Shown here: piece by piece, positions 1-6,943 of the stretch | Position numbering within the stretch: position 1 is the first letter of the stretch | Layout: each line of letters opens with the position of its first letter | NCBI GenBank assembly: GCA_003662205.1 | Contig: QMXQ01000031.1 | Location: forward strand, 1 to 11,260 | Source of the DNA: Candidatus Bathyarchaeota archaeon | GTDB taxonomy: Archaea > Thermoproteota > Bathyarchaeia > TCS64 | DNA length: 11,260 nucleotides | Reading direction: 5' to 3' | Made by a program: the position numbers and the translations under genes | The notes under the pieces: model-generated | The model's database searches: none | Told to the model about the DNA's origin: nothing | Seen by the model: only the letters and a program-made list of their open reading frames with translations

Positions 1-441
1 ACCGGCCACAAGGTGACCCGCTACATCGTCCACGCCGGCAGTGTGATACCCAACGTCGCCTCCATCGACGGCCACAGGCTGGAGGCGGGCGAGGTCTACG
101 CCGTCGAGCCCTTCACCACCCTGCCCGAGGCGGCGGGGGAGGTCGTGGACGGGCCGCCGGGCCACATCTACGCGTTCCAGAAGAAGCGGTCGGTCAGGGG
201 CGAGGCCGCGAAGAAGATGCTGAAGTTCATCCAGAGGCAGTATCGGACCCTGCCCTTCGCCTCCCGCTGGGTGCTCCGCCGGTTCCCCGGCCCCGAGGGT
301 CGGGACGCGTTCGCGGAGCTGGTGAGGTCGAGGTGCCTCCACGCCTATCCGCAGCTCATCGAGAGGAGCCGGAGGCCCGTGGCCCAGGCCGAGCACACGG
401 TCATCGTCACAGAGGACGGCTGCGAGGTCACAACCGCCTAA
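1..441 (+). CDS. map: Methionine aminopeptidase, type II (archaeal), C-terminal part
   Basis: This is the C-terminal part, about 146 residues, of a cytosolic metalloprotease that removes the initiator Met from new proteins. The frame is open from base 1 (T-G-H-K-V-T-R-Y), so the N-terminal half lies outside the window and the GTG at 13 is internal. The visible pita-bread-fold motifs are GH followed by VHAG and IPNVAS (residues about 2-20), DGHRLEAGEVYAVEPF with the metal-binding Glu (about 23-38), and AEHTVIV with the last metal-binding Glu near the C-terminus. The insert with TLPFASRW and the end EDGCEVTT are typical of the archaeal type II enzyme, whose full length is about 290-300 residues. 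It stops with TAA. The next gene starts 164 bases downstream from its own promoter, so the two are probably not co-transcribed. The family call is firm from motif order. Confidence 0.96.
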   Translation, partial: TGHKVTRYIVHAGSVIPNVASIDGHRLEAGEVYAVEPFTTLPEAAGEVVDGPPGHIYAFQKKRSVRGEAAKKMLKFIQRQYRTLPFASRWVLRRFPGPEGRDAFAELVRSRCLHAYPQLIERSRRPVAQAEHTVIVTEDGCEVTTA

Positions 442-567
442 CACCTATTGCCGAAATATGGTCTCCGCTCGTCCTCTGCTTTCTTCCGAGAGGAATAAAA
501 GGGGTGGTTGTGCAGGTTTAGCCGATTCTGCGGCTTATCTGTGTCGGAGACGATGCGGGCGTAGTAA

Positions 568-576
568 TTTTATATT
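568..576 (+). promoter_or_regulatory. Archaeal TATA box for the small membrane protein
   Basis: TTTATATTA lies in an AT-rich patch inside otherwise GC-rich DNA. It is centred about 34 nt upstream of the TTG start at 606, so transcription would begin near 598 and give a very short leader. It is judged from sequence and spacing only. Confidence 0.6.
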
Positions 577-605
577 ACGTGAAAGAAACAATAAGCGAGG
601 GTTAA

Positions 606-863
606 TTGGATTATCTCTTTCCCTCGCCGGAGTATGAGCGCTCTTCCCATCCTAGGGCCGCGAGGATATTCACGATTGTAATGTTCGTTCTTTTGGTTAT
701 CGTAATCGGGGGGACTATAGCCGTCAACAGGGATACTCTTACCTCTGATGATGTCTTTGCCTTGATTTCGCCCTTTTTCATCCTGTTCCTTTTCTGGCTT
801 CTCATCCGATGGATGAGGAAGAAAACCGGCGTTTCATGGGTTCCGTGGTTTCCGCCTATATAG
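606..863 (+). CDS. Small two-helix membrane protein, function unknown
   Basis: The encoded protein has 85 residues and I do not recognise its family. It has a short hydrophilic N-terminus (about 1-19), a first membrane helix (about 20-41, FTIVMFVLLVIVIGGTIAV), a short polar loop with several acidic residues (about 42-51), a second helix (about 52-69), and a basic stretch RWMRKK followed by an aromatic and proline-rich tail ending WVPWFPPI. The start is TTG at 606, preceded by GAGGG at 598-602 as a possible weak ribosome site and by a TATA box. The stop is followed by a hairpin with a T-run. GC content and codon use are clearly lower than in neighbouring genes, which may mean weak selection or recent arrival. 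The coding call rests on the membrane pattern and the flanking signals. Confidence 0.6.
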   Translation: MDYLFPSPEYERSSHPRAARIFTIVMFVLLVIVIGGTIAVNRDTLTSDDVFALISPFFILFLFWLLIRWMRKKTGVSWVPWFPPI

Positions 864-901
864 CGAGAAATCTGAATTAAAGGCGTTACTAGTTCCGCGT
901 C

Positions 902-924
902 AATCAGGTCGCCTTGATTATTTT
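902..924 (+). terminator. Hairpin plus T-run terminator between convergent genes
   Basis: AATCAGG (902-908) can pair with CCTTGATT (912-919) with one bulged T and a 3-nt loop. The sequence after it is ATTTTAT. It lies 38 bases after the small membrane gene and just downstream of the stop of the convergent zinc-ribbon gene, so it could serve both strands. The T-run favours the + strand. Confidence 0.5.
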
Positions 925-936
925 ATACCCCGCGGC

Positions 937-1347
937 CTAGCGCTTGGACTTCTCCTTCTCGCGGCGGTGGATGCGGGTGATCACCATCCGGCCGTCGCAC
1001 CTGGTGCACGGCTCATCGTCCTTGTAGACGTAGTCGCCGCGCACGAATTCCCTGATCCTCTTCAGGCCGCATTCCGGGCACTCCAGGGTGGTGACCACAT
1101 CGACCCTGGGGACCTCCAGCCGGGCCGCGGAGATGGCCCTGGTCCGGAAGAACATGTACCCCATCGCGGCGAAGCCCGCCGTCCCTATGATGATGTAGTA
1201 GTTCGCCTGCTCGGGGTGGTCCGAGCCGTAGGCCTGGAAGCCCATGTAGAGACTGAAGAGGGAGAAGATGCCGATGACCACCACGACGATGAGGGTCACC
1301 CATGAGAGGCTCAGGCTCGGATACGCCGCTCCGCTACTTTCACCCAT
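937..1347 (-). CDS. Membrane-anchored zinc-ribbon protein
   Basis: The encoded protein has 136 residues. It has two predicted membrane helices (about 17-37 and 50-67) followed by a soluble domain with two Cys pairs, CPEC (Cys90, Cys93) and CTRC (Cys114, Cys117). The pairs are 20 residues apart, the usual arrangement for a zinc ribbon. The tail (about 125-136) is strongly basic. The second helix leads directly into the ribbon, so the ribbon is probably cytosolic, where it could bind nucleic acid or a protein partner; that role is inference. The ATG lies 10 bases after the stop of the DUF1512 gene on the same strand, so the two are almost certainly one transcript and may act together. No enzyme motif is visible. 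Confidence 0.8.
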   Translation of the reverse strand: MGESSGAAYPSLSLSWVTLIVVVVIGIFSLFSLYMGFQAYGSDHPEQANYYIIIGTAGFAAMGYMFFRTRAISAARLEVPRVDVVTTLECPECGLKRIREFVRGDYVYKDDEPCTRCDGRMVITRIHRREKEKSKR

Positions 1348-1357
1348 CCGTCTTCAC

Positions 1358-2485
1358 CTACTGGCCTATCCCCACCGTGTTCCCTATCCCGGCGACGATG
1401 ATGATGTCCCCCTCCTTGGTTGCCTCCTCGACGAGCCTCCTCACCGCCTCCACCGCCTTCTCAGTCGCGTCGAATAGCTCCTCCACCATCGGGGCGACGA
1501 CGTGGCTGATGTCCTGCTTGATGGCGACGGCGTAGAGGGGGACGTCGTGCCCCTTCGCCGCCTCCTCGATCTTATACTTCTCGACGCCGACGCCGCCTAT
1601 CGCCGCGCCGACGCCCTCGGCGACGGCCCCCGTCGGCTCGCCCTCCAGCTTCCCCGCCGCGTCGACCATGATGATCGCCTTCACCGCGCCCTCGCGCTCG
1701 CTGAGGATCTTCTCGATGGCGTCGCCCGGCTTCCCGACGCTCCCGCCGGGCCCCTTCGCCTTCAACACGATCAGGGTTCTACCCCACATCGGCACCTCGG
1801 CGGCGACCATCTCCTTCGCCACCTCCCTCCACTCGTGGCCGTGCATCAGCCTCGCCGCCGTCAGCGCCCCCACGCCGTCCCCGATGGGCATCCCCTCCTT
1901 GAAGGCCTGGAGCGCCGCCGAGTAGGCCTCTATCTCCCGCATGATCATGGGCAGGATCATGTGGATCTGCATGATGACGTAGATGTTCATCGTCCTCTTC
2001 CCCAGCAGGTAGAAGTGGCGGATCACCTTGTAGTAGACGTTGAGGGCCAGCGCCGCCTCCAGCAGGTTCTCAAGGTTATTGACCTCGCTGTCGGAAGCGG
2101 AGGGCGCCATCGCCCTCACCTCCGCCTCGAAGCGGTTCTCCCTGACGTCGAGCAGCTGCCCGAACTTCGCGACGATGCCCGCCGGGTCGAGGCTGACGGG
2201 CGGTATGAAGAAGTGCTCGAGGAAGCGCTCGACGTCCGGCGTCGGGTCCCTCCCCGGCTTCCCGATCTCCCTGACGGTCTCGATGGAGATGCGCCGCCCC
2301 TCGTCCCGTATCGCCTTCACCCTCCTCAGCGTCCCCTCGACCTGCCTGAGCATCGTCATGCTCTGGATGCGCTGCGCGTAGAAGAGGTAGATGATGAAGC
2401 TGAGGCTGAAGAGCATCTGCAGGATCATGCCGAGGTCACTGTTAGGCGGGAACAGCTGCCCTACCGACGGAAACATGGCAACCAC
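1358..2485 (-). CDS. DUF1512 family archaeal membrane protein
   Basis: The encoded protein has 375 residues. I recognise it as DUF1512, an archaea-specific family of about this length with no settled function. A single N-terminal membrane helix (about 18-36) is followed by an amphipathic, charge-rich segment (about 40-110), a helical middle part, and a C-terminal region with Gly-rich turns and short hydrophobic strands (AIIMVDAAGK, GDIIIVAGIGNTVGIGQ) that looks like an alpha/beta domain. The start is GTG at 2485, within a nucleotide or two of the start site predicted from the TATA box at 2507-2516, so translation may be leaderless. The ATG three codons in (2476) is the alternative. It is the first gene of a two-gene unit with the zinc-ribbon protein. 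The membrane anchor and soluble C-terminus suggest a membrane-associated regulatory or scaffold role, but that is speculation. Confidence 0.85.
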   Translation of the reverse strand: MVAMFPSVGQLFPPNSDLGMILQMLFSLSFIIYLFYAQRIQSMTMLRQVEGTLRRVKAIRDEGRRISIETVREIGKPGRDPTPDVERFLEHFFIPPVSLDPAGIVAKFGQLLDVRENRFEAEVRAMAPSASDSEVNNLENLLEAALALNVYYKVIRHFYLLGKRTMNIYVIMQIHMILPMIMREIEAYSAALQAFKEGMPIGDGVGALTAARLMHGHEWREVAKEMVAAEVPMWGRTLIVLKAKGPGGSVGKPGDAIEKILSEREGAVKAIIMVDAAGKLEGEPTGAVAEGVGAAIGGVGVEKYKIEEAAKGHDVPLYAVAIKQDISHVVAPMVEELFDATEKAVEAVRRLVEEATKEGDIIIVAGIGNTVGIGQ

Positions 2486-2506
2486 TGCAGTTGAAGTCGG
2501 CTACAA

Positions 2507-2516
2507 AGTTATAAAT
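2507..2516 (-). promoter_or_regulatory. TATA box for the DUF1512/zinc-ribbon operon
   Basis: On the minus strand this reads ATTTATAACT. It is centred 26 nt upstream of the GTG at 2485, the normal spacing to an archaeal start site, and so predicts a leaderless mRNA. A second TATA-like site (CTTTATATG) lies about 13 nt further upstream. Confidence 0.6.
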
Positions 2517-2609
2517 GTTCATATAAAGACCCGAGCAAGGGGCGAAGCCGAGGAATCCCCCAGCGATCCATAAATTGCCCCAGCCTCGCCTCGCGTCCGC
2601 GTGATAACT

Positions 2610-2617
2610 CTTTTAAT
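2610..2617 (+). promoter_or_regulatory. TATA box for the ABC exporter operon
   Basis: CTTTTAAT is centred about 33 nt before the ATG at 2647. The predicted start site falls near 2640, leaving almost no leader, and no Shine-Dalgarno motif precedes the ATG. Together with the minus-strand TATA box at 2507 it makes this gap a divergent promoter region. Confidence 0.5.
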
Positions 2618-2646
2618 GCTCCGGCTTTGAACTGTTTATCTTAGAC

Positions 2647-5415
2647 ATGTTCAGCTACGCCGTGAAGCGCATCGCCAGGGGCAGGTCCATCTTCCTCGCC
2701 CTCTTCCTGAGCGTGGCCCTCGCGGCGACCCTCTTCTCCGGCATCCTCCAGGGGGCGGACGCCGTCGGCGTGGCGATGCTGGACAAGGCCCTAGAGGCCT
2801 CCGACGTGGACATCGTCTCCTCAGCCGAGAACCGGAACCTCACGAGGACGGCGCTGGGCAAGGTCGAGGCGGAGATCGCGGGCCTCGATCACGTGGTCAG
2901 GGTGGAGCACCTCATCCGCAGCGTGGAGCTCGCTCCCGACCTGGGGATGGAGGTCAACGTCTCCGGGGTGAACGCGTCGATACCCTTCACCATCGTCGCC
3001 ATCGCCAGCAACTCAAGTCTGGTGAAAAGCATCGCCGGCGTGGACAGGCTGGAGCCGGGGATGATCTACGTGGAGGCGGGCTCCGTCAACGCCTCCCTGT
3101 TCAACGCCGGGGACGCCGTCACTTTGAAGGTGCCGACCTACGTCCTGGGCGGGACCCTCGTCGACATCCAGAACCGGTACGCCCACTTCACCGTGGGCGG
3201 CGTGGTCGAGATCGACGACAGGCTCTTCTCGATGGCGATGGGCCGGTACTCCCTATTCCTCCGATCGGTTCTCATGGGCTCCACCTGGACGGGGCGCCGC
3301 CCGCTCCACCAGCTGATCATCATGAGCGAGGAGACGCTGCTGGGATGGCTGAACCAGATCTACGCCGAGGGGCGGAGGCACACGAGGCCGCTCATAGCCG
3401 AGGTCATCATAGGCCTCGACAGGGAGGCGATCCTGAACCCGTGGGACATCGCCGGGTCGAGACGGGCGGTCAGGCTCGTCTTCGAGAAGGTGAACAGCGT
3501 CGGCGCCCGGTACGGGTACGTGCCCGTCAACTACCTGGGGCTGCTGCTGGACGCCGTCGACGCCAACTCCGCCCGGATGAAGACGAGCACGCTGATGGTC
3601 GCGGCGCCCGTCTTCTTCACGGCCTGGTACCTCGGAGTCACCGTCTCCGACGTCTCCCTGGGCCTCCGCCGCCGGGAGATCGGCCTCCTCTTCACCCGAG
3701 GCCTCACCCACAGGCAGGTCTTCTACATCTTCCTATTTGAGGCCCTCTTGGTCAGCCTCTTCGCCGGAGCTGCGGGCGTCCTGTTGGGAGGGGGTATCCT
3801 GCTGCTCGTCATCCCCGGGATGATGGCCGCCCAGTTCCTGAGCTCCCTCTCGCCCGTCACCGTCCTCGCCTCCCTCGCCTTCAGCGGCGCCCTCGCCCTC
3901 CTCGCCGTCTACAAACCCGCCAGGAAGGCGAGCCGCATGGAGATCGTGGACGCGCTCAGGGAGTACCAGAGCGAGGAGGAGGGGGGCGCTGGGTCCTGGC
4001 ATGAGCCCCTGCTCGCCCTGGTCCTGGGCGCGTACCGGCTGGCGATGCTGCTGCTGGGGGTCAGCGTCGAGTCCTTCAGGCCCGCGACGAGCAACGTCAT
4101 CATCTTCATCCTCTACTCGACCTGGTGGGGCGTGGACTACATCCTCACCTACATCGCCCCCATCCTCTTCTTCTGGGGCCTCATCAAGCTCCTCGTCCAG
4201 TACTCCCCGTGGTTCCACAGCCTCCTCGGCAGGGTGGCAGGGGCGCTGGTGGGCGACGTCGCCCTTTTCTCGACGCTGAGCACCCGCAGGAATGTGCGGC
4301 GCGTCGTCGCAGCCACCTTCATGGCGACCCTCATCCTCAGCTACGGCGTCTCGGTCATCGGGAGCGTCGCCAGCACCGACGACTTCATGGAGCGCGCCGT
4401 TAGGACGACCATCGGCGCGGACGCCTCCGTCTGGCTCTTCACCGGCAAGGGCGCCGACGACCTTGCGGAGGAGATCGCCTCGCTGGAGGGCGTGGCCTCG
4501 GCCACCGTCGAGACCTGGTTCGAGGCGGAGAGCTCCCTCGGCACCATCCCCATCAGGGCCATAGAACCCCTAAAATGGAGGGAGACCGCCTACATGGAGG
4601 CCGGCTGGCTCGAGGGCGCCGACGCCTTCGAGCGGATGAACCGGTCGGAGACGGCGATCCTCATGGAGAAGGGCGCGGCGGAGAGGCTCGGGGTCGGGCT
4701 GAACGGGACGATGCTCATAAAGCTGGGGACGAAGGTCCACAGCCTCACCGTCGTCGGCCTCTTCGGGCGAGAGCCGGGGGCGGGCTGGACCCTGCAGAAC
4801 CCCATCCTCTACGTCCCCGACGCGTTCCTGGCCAAGGTGAAGGCCAAATACATAACGCAGACCCGCATCCTCGTGGACCTTGGGGAGGGCGCCGACACCG
4901 ACGCCTTCGTCGAGGCGGTGGAGGCCCTCGACCCGGACGTCGAGAGCGTCGATGTCACGGAGGAGCTCATCAGGAGGACCTCCTCCAACATCTTCCTCGT
5001 CGGGCCCCGCAGGGTGGAGGAGCTCGGCGTCATCTTCGCGGCGCTGGTCTCGTCGGTCGGCGTCGCCCTCATCACCTCGACGGCGTTGAAGAGCCGTTGG
5101 AAGGAGCTCACCATCATGGCCATCCGGGGCTTCTCCCAGTGGCAGCTCGCCGCGACGCTGCTGGTCGAGAACATCGGCATGATCATCTTCGCCGTGATCC
5201 TCGGCTCCGCCGTCGGCTTCATCTCCCTACGGGGCGAGATCGAGGTCTTCAACGCCGCGGTCATGGCGGCGCTGGAGCGGCGGGTCGTGTTCTCCCCGTC
5301 GGCGCAGCTGAGCCTGGCCGCCGTGATGGGGCTGCTGCTCGTCTCGACGGTGGTGCCCATCCTCGTGGCGGTGAGACGCGTATCCAACAACCCGATGTGG
5401 AGGATCGAGGAGTGA
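2647..5415 (+). CDS. ABC exporter permease with two FtsX/MacB-type halves
   Basis: The encoded protein has 922 residues and is the membrane subunit of an ABC transporter of the FtsX/MacB/LolCE class. It is a tandem duplication in one chain. Half 1 has a helix at about 13-35, a large extracytoplasmic core (about 40-305) and three helices (about 312-332, 358-390, 398-421). Half 2, after linker helices (about 452-472 and 483-516), has a helix at about 553-575, a second extracytoplasmic core (about 577-785) and three helices (about 792-812, 832-860, 886-909). Each half carries the coupling-helix motif that contacts the ATPase: RRREIGLLFTRG (341-352) and RWKELTIMAIRG (817-828). Members of this class move lipoproteins, peptides or drugs, or transmit force to envelope enzymes; the substrate is not readable here. 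The ATPase gene follows after 15 bases. ATG start, apparently leaderless. Confidence 0.92.
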   Translation: MFSYAVKRIARGRSIFLALFLSVALAATLFSGILQGADAVGVAMLDKALEASDVDIVSSAENRNLTRTALGKVEAEIAGLDHVVRVEHLIRSVELAPDLGMEVNVSGVNASIPFTIVAIASNSSLVKSIAGVDRLEPGMIYVEAGSVNASLFNAGDAVTLKVPTYVLGGTLVDIQNRYAHFTVGGVVEIDDRLFSMAMGRYSLFLRSVLMGSTWTGRRPLHQLIIMSEETLLGWLNQIYAEGRRHTRPLIAEVIIGLDREAILNPWDIAGSRRAVRLVFEKVNSVGARYGYVPVNYLGLLLDAVDANSARMKTSTLMVAAPVFFTAWYLGVTVSDVSLGLRRREIGLLFTRGLTHRQVFYIFLFEALLVSLFAGAAGVLLGGGILLLVIPGMMAAQFLSSLSPVTVLASLAFSGALALLAVYKPARKASRMEIVDALREYQSEEEGGAGSWHEPLLALVLGAYRLAMLLLGVSVESFRPATSNVIIFILYSTWWGVDYILTYIAPILFFWGLIKLLVQYSPWFHSLLGRVAGALVGDVALFSTLSTRRNVRRVVAATFMATLILSYGVSVIGSVASTDDFMERAVRTTIGADASVWLFTGKGADDLAEEIASLEGVASATVETWFEAESSLGTIPIRAIEPLKWRETAYMEAGWLEGADAFERMNRSETAILMEKGAAERLGVGLNGTMLIKLGTKVHSLTVVGLFGREPGAGWTLQNPILYVPDAFLAKVKAKYITQTRILVDLGEGADTDAFVEAVEALDPDVESVDVTEELIRRTSSNIFLVGPRRVEELGVIFAALVSSVGVALITSTALKSRWKELTIMAIRGFSQWQLAATLLVENIGMIIFAVILGSAVGFISLRGEIEVFNAAVMAALERRVVFSPSAQLSLAAVMGLLLVSTVVPILVAVRRVSNNPMWRIEE

Positions 5416-5417
5416 TC

Positions 5418-5422
5418 GGAGG
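5418..5422 (+). promoter_or_regulatory. Shine-Dalgarno site for the ABC ATPase
   Basis: GGAGG starts just after the permease stop codon and ends 8 nt before the ATG at 5431. It fixes that start and shows translation inside the operon uses a ribosome site, unlike the leaderless first gene. Confidence 0.75.
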
Positions 5423-5430
5423 CTGAGCGT

Positions 5431-6315
5431 ATGGCAGTGGTAGTGAAGGACCTGGTCAAGATATACACCCTCGGCTCGGTGGAGGTCCAGGCCCTGCGGG
5501 GCCTGAACATGACTGTGGAGAAGGGGGAGATGGTCTCCCTAATAGGCCCCTCGGGGTCGGGGAAAACGACCCTCCTCAACATCATCGGAGGCCTCGACAG
5601 GGCCTCCGCCGGCTACGTGAAGGTCTTCGAGACCGAGGTGACCAAGCTGAGCCCCGCGGAGCTGGTCGAGTTCCGCCGGACCACCGTCGGCCACGTCTTC
5701 CAGACGATGAACCTGATCCCGACGCTGACCGCCGCCGAGAACGTCGAGCTGCCGATGGTCGCCCTCGGCGTCCCTAAGGCTGAGCGGCGGAAGCGTATCG
5801 AGGAGCTCATCGACGTTGTCGGCCTCCGAGACCGGATGGGGCACAAGCCGGGGGAGCTGAGCGGCGGCGAGCAGCAGCGGGTGGCCCTGGCCGCGGCCCT
5901 GACTAACGACCCGCCCCTGATCCTGGCCGACGAGCCGACGGGGGAGCTCGACACCGTCAACGCCCGCATCGTCGTCGACTACCTCTCCAAGGTGAACCGG
6001 GAGCTGGGGAAGACCATCATCATGGTGACCCACGACCCCGCCGTCGCCCGGGCTGCCGACCGCATCCTCCGCATCCAGGACGGAGTCATCAAGACCGACG
6101 TCGCGCCCGTGGGCGCCGAGGTCGCCGGGCCCGCCGTCTACGCCGAGATGTTGAAGGGGCGCATCGCCGAGATCGACGCCCAGCTCGCCAAGCTCGACGA
6201 AGACTTCAGAGGGGGGAGGATGACGGGAGATGAGTACGTCGAGCGGCAGACGCGGCTGAAGCAGACCCGATCGGTTCTCCAGGAGGAGCTGCACAGGCTC
6301 GGCGTGGTCCACTGA
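5431..6315 (+). CDS. ABC transporter ATPase (MacB/LolD class) with C-terminal coiled tail
   Basis: The encoded protein has 294 residues and is the energy subunit for the permease encoded just upstream. All ABC motifs are present: Walker A GPSGSGKTT (39-47), Q-loop Gln91, signature LSGGEQQR (143-150), Walker B LILADEP with catalytic Glu168, D-loop ELDT (172-175) and H-loop His201. The core resembles LolD, MacB and FtsE ATPases, which are usually 220-240 residues. This one continues for about 55 more: a charged helix LKGRIAEIDAQLAKLDEDF (241-259), a Gly-containing turn FRGGRMTGDEYV, then another helix (about 270-290). The turn and second helix look like a SHOCT-type short C-terminal domain. Such a tail could mediate dimerisation or tether a partner. 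Dimeric ATP hydrolysis at the inner face of the membrane is expected from the family. Confidence 0.94.
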   Translation: MAVVVKDLVKIYTLGSVEVQALRGLNMTVEKGEMVSLIGPSGSGKTTLLNIIGGLDRASAGYVKVFETEVTKLSPAELVEFRRTTVGHVFQTMNLIPTLTAAENVELPMVALGVPKAERRKRIEELIDVVGLRDRMGHKPGELSGGEQQRVALAAALTNDPPLILADEPTGELDTVNARIVVDYLSKVNRELGKTIIMVTHDPAVARAADRILRIQDGVIKTDVAPVGAEVAGPAVYAEMLKGRIAEIDAQLAKLDEDFRGGRMTGDEYVERQTRLKQTRSVLQEELHRLGVVH

Positions 6316-6381
6316 GACACCCGATCCATCCGACGATCAGAAACCCAAGACAGCGGGATCAACTGAGCTGGAGACAAGGGT

Positions 6382-6504
6382 GGGTTACCAGCTTCCGCGG
6401 TTTCGCGTAGCCGAAGACAACACTACCGCCGCGGACGGAGCGTGGTTTAACTTCCGAGTTCGGAATGGGTTCGGGTGGTTCCCACGCCCTATGGCCGGTA
6501 ACCC
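6382..6504 (-). rRNA. rrf: 5S ribosomal RNA
   Basis: On the minus strand the 123-nt sequence begins GGGTTACC and ends GGTAACCC, which pair perfectly as helix I (8 bp). The conserved 5S loop core is present: CCCGAACCC followed by CCGAACTCGGAAGTTAA. The 3' half holds the helix IV/V segment with a TTCGG turn. The gene stands alone, with no 16S, 23S or tRNA on the same strand nearby, and has its own TATA box. An isolated 5S gene is common in several archaeal lineages. Ends may be off by 1-2 nt. Confidence 0.95.
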
Positions 6505-6527
6505 ATAACTCTGGGCACCTAGTGGTT

Positions 6528-6535
6528 GTTTAAAG
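6528..6535 (-). promoter_or_regulatory. TATA box for 5S rRNA
   Basis: Minus strand CTTTAAAC is centred about 27 nt upstream of the 5S 5' end. It overlaps the last codons and stop of the ASCH gene, so the 5S promoter sits partly in coding sequence. Confidence 0.6.
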
Positions 6536-6856
6536 CTTTCGGTCCGAGCCCAGGTACTCGAACTCCACCACCCACACCCTCCGGTCGCCGTCCCAGAACC
6601 CGTAGATATCCATCCAGTCGCGGCGGAACTCCTCCAAGGAGGCGGCGCCCTCCCTCAGCGCATCCTCCGCCGTCATATCTCCCAGCCGCTGCGTGTAGAC
6701 GCGCCGCACCCTGATCAGCTCCGGGAGGTAGCTGAAGCCGACCCTGAGGCGGTAGACGCCGCCGGCCTTGACCATCGGCCGGGACGCCCGGCGGGTGACC
6801 GTCTTCTCGCCGCGGATGATCTGGCCGATGTACCGCTTCTTGAAGGAGAGGGTCAA
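6530..6856 (-). CDS. ASCH-domain protein
   Basis: The predicted protein has 108 residues and spans a whole ASCH domain (ASC-1 homology, related to the PUA fold), a family thought to bind RNA; some members are amidohydrolases acting on modified nucleosides. Visible features are LSFKKRYIGQIIRGEKTVTR (3-22), which carries the family's G-x-K-T-x-T-R-R loop, a central strand pair, an acidic helix (AEDALREGAASLEEFRRDW) and the closing strand VWVVEFEYL. The open frame extends further upstream, but its extension crosses a TATA box and the tRNA-Trp gene, so I chose the TTG at 6856, which places the first strand at residue 2 as in the family. No ATG is available and no strong ribosome site is seen. It is divergent from tRNA-Trp and upstream of 5S on the same strand. 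Substrate unknown. Confidence 0.75.
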   Translation of the reverse strand: MTLSFKKRYIGQIIRGEKTVTRRASRPMVKAGGVYRLRVGFSYLPELIRVRRVYTQRLGDMTAEDALREGAASLEEFRRDWMDIYGFWDGDRRVWVVEFEYLGSDRKL

Positions 6857-6907
6857 CTCGTAATCCGAGCGCCCCTCGGGGGATAAGGGTTGTGTGCCGT
6901 AGGCAAT

Positions 6908-6915
6908 CTTTATAT
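6908..6915 (+). promoter_or_regulatory. TATA box for tRNA-Trp, possibly shared with the ASCH gene
   Basis: CTTTATAT is centred 32 nt before the first base of the mature tRNA, fitting transcription of a short 5' leader. Read on the other strand, the same site gives CATATAAAG about 55 nt before the ASCH start codon, so one element might serve both directions. Confidence 0.65.
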
Positions 6916-6943
6916 GGTGAAAGGGTGTAGCCGTTGTTTGGCG

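Noticed and set aside
1502..2494. Long open frame antisense to DUF1512
   Set aside because: Its composition is rich in Arg, His, Asp and Pro with no domain pattern, as expected for a shadow frame in GC-rich DNA.
4575..5426. Long open frame overlapping the permease end
   Set aside because: It is rich in Gly, Arg and His with no recognisable fold, and the permease in the other frame is clearly conserved.
5539..6312. Long antisense open frame over the ATPase
   Set aside because: The sense strand carries every ABC ATPase motif; the antisense product shows none of any family.
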